Below are positions 58,491 to 64,000 of a stretch of 64,000 nt of DNA, piece by piece (positions within the stretch are counted from its first letter, which is position 1; each line of letters opens with the position of its first letter). The position numbers were made by a program, and so were the translations under genes. Origin of the DNA: Paraconiothyrium sp. Pb-2020 (taxonomy: Eukaryota > Ascomycota > Dothideomycetes > Pleosporales > Didymosphaeriaceae); NCBI GenBank assembly GCA_022419385.1, contig JAJUBI010000006.1, positions 2,046,001 through 2,110,000 on the forward strand. The letters run 5' to 3'. The notes below the pieces were generated by a model. That model saw only the letters and a program-made list of their open reading frames with translations, made no database searches and had not been told where the DNA came from.

Positions 58491-58749
58491 GCTGCCTGTA
58501 AGGCGTATGCGACGAGGCGACAAAGCACAAGATAGTGGTCAAGGAAATATCCTTGGTACGAAGCTTTCAAGGTGAGGTGCGCAGGATACTTGGAAATGAG
58601 AGGCCATGTTGTGTTCGCTATCGGTCGGTTGCTCTATGCAACGCTGCCACTTCTGTAAACGGCAAGAGCGAAAGTGAGCAAGCCACTGCATTGAAACCAT
58701 CGGCCAAGGGAAATCAGCAAGATCATCGAAAGCCGCTACATAAGTGCTC

Positions 58750-60678
58750 TCAAAATCCACCAGCGCCTTGAACCCTTTTCACAGCGCCAACCATGCCTTT
58801 TGCCCAGGAAAATTTTCCTGGATCTTTTCCGACAGCGCCTTCAGCCTCATTTCCATGCTCATCGCGCCATATGCCATCAACCTGTGACGCTCGGCCATAC
58901 CGATGCGTGTCTTCACCGTCAGTCTTCGTCTTTCAATGCAAGTAGGTAAACATACTCTGATTTCGCTCTATCGCGTCTCTCCACTCGCCACAGATTTGTT
59001 CGGAGTCGATCATGACGTTTACCTCCATAGAGTGGAAATATGACTGTGTATCTTGGTTCCCATTACCTTGGATGCCAACATGGCCATCTGCAATCAAAAG
59101 CTTGATGTGGCAACTTCTCTTCTTGAAGCTATTGTGTATCGGTGCTACTTGATCTTTGGCCACGTAATAGTGCACATTCAAGCGTTGCTTGGAAGCCTTG
59201 TCGAGACTTTCGTAAAGTTTATCAGCAACCATTTCGTTCACACCTCCTTGGAAGGGCAAGAGCTCTCCGGCATCGTTGTAGCCTAAACACACATAGTACG
59301 TTACCTCGACGCCCCGCAACAAAGCTTCCTTCAGAGTAGGGATTAAGGGTGCAGCGTTGACATTGGGAGACTGTATGAATACTGATGACGTGGCGTTACG
59401 GATCGCCGACAGCCAAGCTTCGTTCTGGGGGGTATTGACGCCTTGGTGATTGATCGCGCCCCAAGGCCTCCTGTTAACAAGCGCGATGGGTAAGGAATGG
59501 TGAGGTTTGTGCGGAATCATAGGGGTCATGCCCTCGCCGAGTTCATTCTCAGGGGCTACGCCGTTCTGTGAAAGTTTGGTGGCGAGGTTAAGATGGCGCG
59601 TGATAGCGCCGACTCGCGATTCCCCCTGTAATGGTGTCAAAACATCCTGCATCCTCCGAACCTCGGACGCTATATCCGGGTCGTAATGAGGGTCTGCTGC
59701 CGCGTGTAGAGGCAAAAGCTCTCTGCGTTGGTCTGAATCGTCCGCCACACCATCGAAAAAGGACCGGAAACTCGGTTCGTCAAAGGTATTTCCTCTCGCA
59801 GCCATTGCAGGTGAGCTCAGGAGCGGAAGTGGTGGCGCCATGGCTGTGTACCAGGACAGCAAAGCAGTGTCGTAGAATGAGTCAACGACTGGTCCTTCTA
59901 GATGTGTCATCATCTCTAAGTTGTCGTTATCCTGGATATTGTTACTTTGGATAATGGCAATCTTCCGGTCAACAATCATGAACTTGGAATGGAAGGTCCC
60001 TAGGACAGGGCGATGGTAATTCTGAACCTGCATGTCGATGTTGGGTACTTCTGAGGGATGAGGCAGCTGGACCACTTTGCTGGTATACTCCTCGACCGTG
60101 ACTATTTGATGATTGTCCTTGACTTGCTTGACGTTTCCACGATCGTACATAATCTTGACTATGATCTTCTGCGTCCTTGCTCCGGCTCTTTTGTTAAGCT
60201 CTAAAAGAGAGTCGGTAATCAACCGTGACGCGTCTGACGCGGTCCAAAAGTTGGTCGCTAAGAAGACTTCGTGTTCAGCTCGCGCAATGAGGTTAGACAT
60301 ATGTCGACAAATGTCCGGCAAGGGAGCGATAATCGTCAGTGGTACCACACCGCTGCTCCCCATCAAGCTCGGGCTGATCATGCCTGCCAATGGATCGTAT
60401 TCGAGCGAGCACAGCGCATCATGGTAACATTGAAGAAAGAGCTCGCTGGGGTTGGAGTCCCCCCAATTGCCGCATTGCCGCGCACGTGCAATGTCATCCA
60501 GTGTCGGTGGCTTCCTCAAGTGAGGCGGTTGATGCTCAGTGACGGCAGGTAGCTCTCTTCCGTACAGATGATCCGCATGTTGACCTGGTGTCTTTGTCGG
60601 ATCCTTTGCGTACTCACTGCTTACGCTTTTAGGCTCTGTGCAGAAGCTCAGTATCTTGTCCGAGATATGCGTCGCCAT
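58750..60678 (-). CDS. Phospholipase D-like protein with two HKD motifs
   Basis: A PLD-superfamily phosphodiesterase; fungal members act on phospholipids or cardiolipin, substrate unknown here. Exons 58956-60678 and 58750-58910 give 627 residues. The first HKD is HSKFMIVDRKIAIIQSNNIQ near residue 255, the second HIKLLIADGHVGIQGNGNQD near residue 540; both keep His, Lys and Asp. Each is preceded by the usual half-domain (HEVFLATNFW and SVFIQSPNVNAAPL). The exon 2 join at a GTATGT donor replaces a premature end seen in the unspliced frame and supplies the family tail KFSWAKGMVGAVKRVQGAGG. MATHISDKILSF at 60678 is chosen as start; an ATG at 60732 is in frame too. Confidence 0.9.
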
Positions 60679-61578
60679 TGAGATTGCGATCGAGACAACG
60701 AATTTACGAGTATCGCAAGCACCAGACAACAATTAGAGAGGTGTAATGTGATGGTCACTCCAGATAAGCCAGGCTACATATCATGTCGACTTGCGCGTCC
60801 CGCTACGAAAGAGTCGAGACCAAGGCTCAATGACGAAAGCGGAGACGGTGCCGTGGAATCCGCTAACGGCTGTCTGGCTCTCATCCTTGGATAGGACGTG
60901 TGGCTAGTGACGTCGACCAACAGGGTCGCCGGATGTTTCGGCCGCCTGTGGCTTGTGACAGTTCGTCGATTGGTTGATCAAAGCTTGTTTCCTTGATCTG
61001 AAAGCTTGTCGAAGCTTGTCATTGACGTAGCGTGAGCGCTAATCTTAGCGTACCAATCAAACCCTTTGAGGGTTGTGCCATCTCAGGTAGGGCAATATCG
61101 AAATTCCAAGTTTCAGGGCACTCTTGGCCTGGCAATGATAACACAAAAACAAGTGATCGCAAATTCGAAGTTGATTGGAATGCGACCATGCCCCTCCTAG
61201 AGAAAGCGAAGTCCACGCATACCAACCTTGCCAATCGCACACACGTTGTTGACACAGGACCACAAGAGACGCCACTGACGTTTCAATTAAAATTGGCATG
61301 ATATGCTCATAAGTACTTCCTCTAACCTTTTCTTCGACTGTGTCAATCGTAAGGGTACGTCCGTATTGCAAGATAATGTATGCCAAGCCCCTTGCCTTAT
61401 TGCGGACCTCAGTGTGAATAGGCGAAAAAAATTTCATCAAGATTTGCAACATTCTCTGTTCATTCAGAAACTCAAGAGACAATTGCGGATGGCAAGGAAC
61501 ATGTATCACAGCAGCGCAGCTTTGACTTTGTCGCTACATAATGGTCTTTTACGAGTTTTTGAGATATATCACATGATC
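60679..61578. other. Intergenic region between PLD gene and tRNA-Leu
   Basis: About 0.9 kb with no supported gene; the open frames overlap on both strands and have no features. Confidence 0.5.
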
Positions 61579-61731
61579 GGTGAGATGGCCGAGTTGGTCT
61601 AAGGCGCCAGGTTAAGGTCCTCTTAACATCGTTTCCTGGTCACGAGAGTGGCGTGGGTTCGAGTCGTAAGTCAATCCGCACCCCATAAGTACAAGCGTCC
61701 ATCCGCTAACACAACATAGCCACTCTCATCA
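61579..61731 (+). tRNA. tRNA-Leu(AAG) with two introns
   Basis: Acceptor GGTGAGA pairs with TCTCATC (one G-T pair), the D-arm is GCCGAGTTGGTCTAAGGC, the anticodon stem is CCAGG/CCTGG, and the loop TTAAGG gives anticodon AAG. A 16-base intron (61618-61633) sits after position 37; its CTTAAC pairs with the anticodon loop, as in normal tRNA introns. A long variable arm (CAC...GTG) marks leucine. The T-arm is GTGGG-TTCGAGT-C, interrupted at 61666 by 54 bases, then CCAC completes the stem. Removing both inserts leaves 83 bases, normal for tRNA-Leu, with discriminator A. Box A and the core of box B (GTTCGAGTC) remain intact in exon sequence. Confidence 0.85.
61666..61719 (+). other. Spliceosomal-type intron inside the tRNA-Leu T-stem
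   Basis: The insert starts GTAAGT, has CTAAC at 61706-61710 and ends in TAG at 61719. This is exactly the donor, branch and acceptor pattern of the protein-gene introns in this window, and 54 bases is their typical length. It breaks the 3' strand of the T-stem after its first base. It has no run of four T that would stop Pol III. Confidence 0.75.
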
Positions 61732-61744
61732 ACAATGCATCATA

Positions 61745-61750
61745 TTTTTT
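61745..61750 (+). terminator. Pol III terminator of tRNA-Leu
   Basis: Six T residues lie 14 bases past the tRNA 3' end as reconstructed across the second intron, which supports the transcript running through that intron. Confidence 0.7.
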
Positions 61751-63662
61751 GATTCAGTAGCCAACACCGAAGCATTAATTTATTAGCGTGGACTCCCCCC
61801 AAATCAATCCTTTGTGTTGAGATAGGGGCTAGCTGTGCGTGTATATATAGTAATGTGCGTAGGGTAATTTACGCTATAGTACGTTTTGATAGGGTACGAC
61901 CTGATAAAGCATAGACGTCTCTTATGTTGGTATGAACACTGGTTCAGTTCTCAGCGTCGCCCGCTGTGAATGATTTATCGCCTCGATCCACGCAATGTTG
62001 TGCACCTGCGGGCATCATGAACACTCAAGTGTTCTCTAAAGGCGTCTATTATTGGCCAGAATTTGGTGTCAGGTACACATAGAAGATAATAATAATACAT
62101 AGTGTTGCACGATGTTGCAGCTTGTGTCACCATCCTGCTGATTCTTAGCATTCCAAATGTTCAACCTACTATGATGATCCTGGTGCGCTGTCACTTTCGC
62201 TGTGGTTTCCGAGCATCCAGCGTAAGCTTTTTATTACAAAGATATCATAATGCGCAAGTATGCAGTACATAGAGAGAGTAAGGTAGTATAGCGAAAAGCA
62301 ATTCATAACTCAAGAATGTGTCATCGCATACATCATACTACTTGTCAGGTAGTATAAACATAGTCATGTGCTCCATCCTTGCCCTTTCCGATGAATGACG
62401 ACACGCGATTTTGCAGCATTCGGAAGTAGCATGCGGCATCAAAATGCGAAGTGAGACTACCACTGAACCCTCGGAATCCTTCACTGTGCACACCAAATAC
62501 CGCCCAATCGATCGCCACTCTTGATTACGTCGCATAAACCCAGACCCTGTCTCTTTTCGACCGATCATGTCATAGTACCTCTTTGAGGAATGCGAGGTTG
62601 ACGTGACAACAATTCTCTGCAGTGTTAGCGCCGCATCAAAGTGAGTCTCTTTCCCAGCTACTGTGTTTCGGATGTATGTCATTTATCCTAGCTGTACAAC
62701 AATTCAGCAAGATGGCATACGTGGAGGTAAGATTTGCGACTCCAAATCGAGCAGAGCACACGCCTTCACGAGGAATTGCATCTCCGAAAGCGTACATGTT
62801 GCATAGTCAGGTGCGTCTTTCCCAGTGTTTTGATGCTAGAGCCATATTTATGTACAAAGCGTTCTACTGTAATACTCTCAGTAAGGTCAAAGAGGAAAAT
62901 TCACACCGCTACTTGCTGTATCGCTTACAGCAGTACGCATGCGAAGAATCTGACTAAAATTTTAAACATCCATTCAAGCCACTATATTGTGTGAGACTAT
63001 GCTATAATATGATGAACTGCGAAGTGCATCCGCGTCGCGCCAGCACACTTAAGAAAGACAGTGGTGGAGCAAGCACTTGACAGTTTGATCAATTTAGTAC
63101 GTTCCCGACAGTGACTATGTGGGAGTGTTTGTGCTGGTAAAGCCATGATGGAGGTCAAGAGGGCTGTGAGAAGATGGCCCGCATACAAGGATGGTGATGA
63201 ATTTTGCGACAGATTAGATGTTAATAGGCAGCTAGTGTCAAAACCGATCGTGAGAAAATATATTGTCACTACTAGCCGAAGGCGGAGGACCGCGATTGAC
63301 ATACTCCTGAACATGCTGCGACGGATTATCTGCGTCAAGATAGCTCCGGTCACAGGCCGATGACGACCTGCCACAACACTCGCGAGCCGTCTTCGGGACT
63401 CGGTGATTTTGCAGCCCTCTCAAACCTTCAAGTGCTTACCATTGTTGTTTCATTCGGCTATCTTGATTGCTGCTAGACATGATCCTCCTTTGCTGCGAAG
63501 CAATGGGTACTCAAACTGGGGATATGCGAAGGGTTGACCCAGGTACAAGCTGACGCTCCTCCTGAAAAAATCACCCAGACCGTATTCGCGCGGCCAGAGT
63601 TGAGAAACCATACGAGCGCAACGACTCAAGCTATCCTCTCCATATCAGACCGTCAAGGCAGA
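61751..63662. other. Intergenic region near the right end
   Basis: About 1.9 kb without supported genes. Frames of up to 125 codons exist on both strands without domains or joining exons. TA-rich stretches occur around 61800-62350. Confidence 0.45.
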
Positions 63663-64000
63663 CTACCCCGACCTGGAGCGCTTGTGCTCTGCCGCCCGAC
63701 CGGTCTCGTACACAAAGTCAATTTGGTCTTCATGGGACATAGTGTCGAGGATTCCTTGCTTCTTGGTCTTGAGCTCATCATATGCAGTTTTCAGGAGGAT
63801 CTCTTCCTCGTGGAGAACATCAACCTCTGCCTGATGTCTTCTGATCTCCCTCATGTACTCGCTCTTCTTCTCCTGGACAGTGCGCTTCTCTTGACTGACA
63901 GCTAGCTCCTTGGTTCGAATCCAATTGAACCTCTCTATACGTGACTGTTCATTCGTACGGTGGTTTCCTGGAGTGGCTGAGCTTGCGATCGAAGATGCGG
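63663..64000 (-). CDS. Coiled-coil protein of unknown function (3), partial
   Basis: The 3' part of a gene that runs off the right edge. The frame is open from the window end to a TAG at 63663, 111 codons. It encodes Ser/Ala-rich sequence, then a charged coiled coil (RTKELAVSQEKRTVQEKKSE, EVDVLHEEEILLKTAYDELK) and the end DFVYETGRAAEHKRSRSG. The ending recalls that of the gene at 54996, where a coiled coil is followed by a Met-containing turn, a short helix and a basic tail. The start lies outside the window. Confidence 0.55.
   Translation of the reverse strand, partial: ASSIASSATPGNHRTNEQSRIERFNWIRTKELAVSQEKRTVQEKKSEYMREIRRHQAEVDVLHEEEILLKTAYDELKTKKQGILDTMSHEDQIDFVYETGRAAEHKRSRSG

Noticed and set aside
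61618..61633. 16-base insert in tRNA-Leu as something unusual
   Set aside because: It sits at the standard 37/38 position and pairs with the anticodon loop, so it is an ordinary tRNA intron; only the T-stem insert is odd.
1..64000. CRISPR arrays, prophage or bacterial operons
   Set aside because: No direct-repeat/spacer pattern and all genes are eukaryotic with spliceosomal introns.

Overview
The window is nuclear DNA of a filamentous ascomycete (Pezizomycotina), most likely a Dothideomycete. The signs are protein genes with frequent 44-60 base GT-AG introns carrying CTAAC/CTGAC branch sites, a lone dispersed 5S rRNA gene, intron-bearing tRNA genes, a fungal-type GH31 enzyme, and family members such as UreF, Spo12 and ATG101 in their fungal forms. 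The class assignment is inference; the fungal assignment is secure.

Layout. 0-8.3 kb is dense housekeeping: SMP3 (GPI mannosyltransferase 4), SKP1, a PdxS/SNZ vitamin B6 synthase and an aminopeptidase P. From 8.9 to 12.9 kb two convergent genes, an importin-13-like karyopherin and a FUN14-family protein, share one stretch (about 9.65-12.31 kb) full of single-base frameshifts. LAS21/GPI7, the second GPI-anchor gene, follows at 13.4-16.6 kb and has a GC-AG intron. Then come a 5S rRNA gene (17.2 kb), ATG101, an MFS sugar transporter and ORC2. A candidate CFEM-like secreted protein with an in-frame stop lies at 25.7-26.5 kb, next to a gene-free, TA-rich island (26.5-28.6 kb). A SET-domain protein, mitochondrial ribosomal protein uL5m, a ubiquitin protease ending in a CaaX box, an intron-containing tRNA-Gly and a membrane-anchored fungal protein of unknown function fill 28.6-36.9 kb. 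After a second TA-rich island (36.9-39.0 kb) comes a more accessory region: a secreted jacalin/aerolysin-like protein with a long acidic repeat tail, a perfect 18-base hairpin, and an eight-cysteine secreted protein. 46.6-53.3 kb returns to metabolism and cell cycle (GH31 glucosidase, secreted SGNH hydrolase, UreF, Spo12-like). The right end holds two complete coiled-coil proteins and part of a third, interleaved with a phospholipase D-like gene and a tRNA-Leu gene.

The most unusual object is the tRNA-Leu(AAG) gene at 61.6 kb. Besides the normal intron after base 37, its T-stem is split by a 54-base insert with every mark of a spliceosomal intron (GTAAGT donor, CTAAC branch site, TAG acceptor). 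Removing both inserts gives a perfect leucine tRNA followed by a Pol III T-run. Functional links between neighbours are few. SMP3 and LAS21 act in the same GPI pathway but are not adjacent. Most genes are independently transcribed, often in divergent pairs (SMP3/SKP1, aminopeptidase P/karyopherin, FUN14/LAS21, uL5m/ubiquitin protease).
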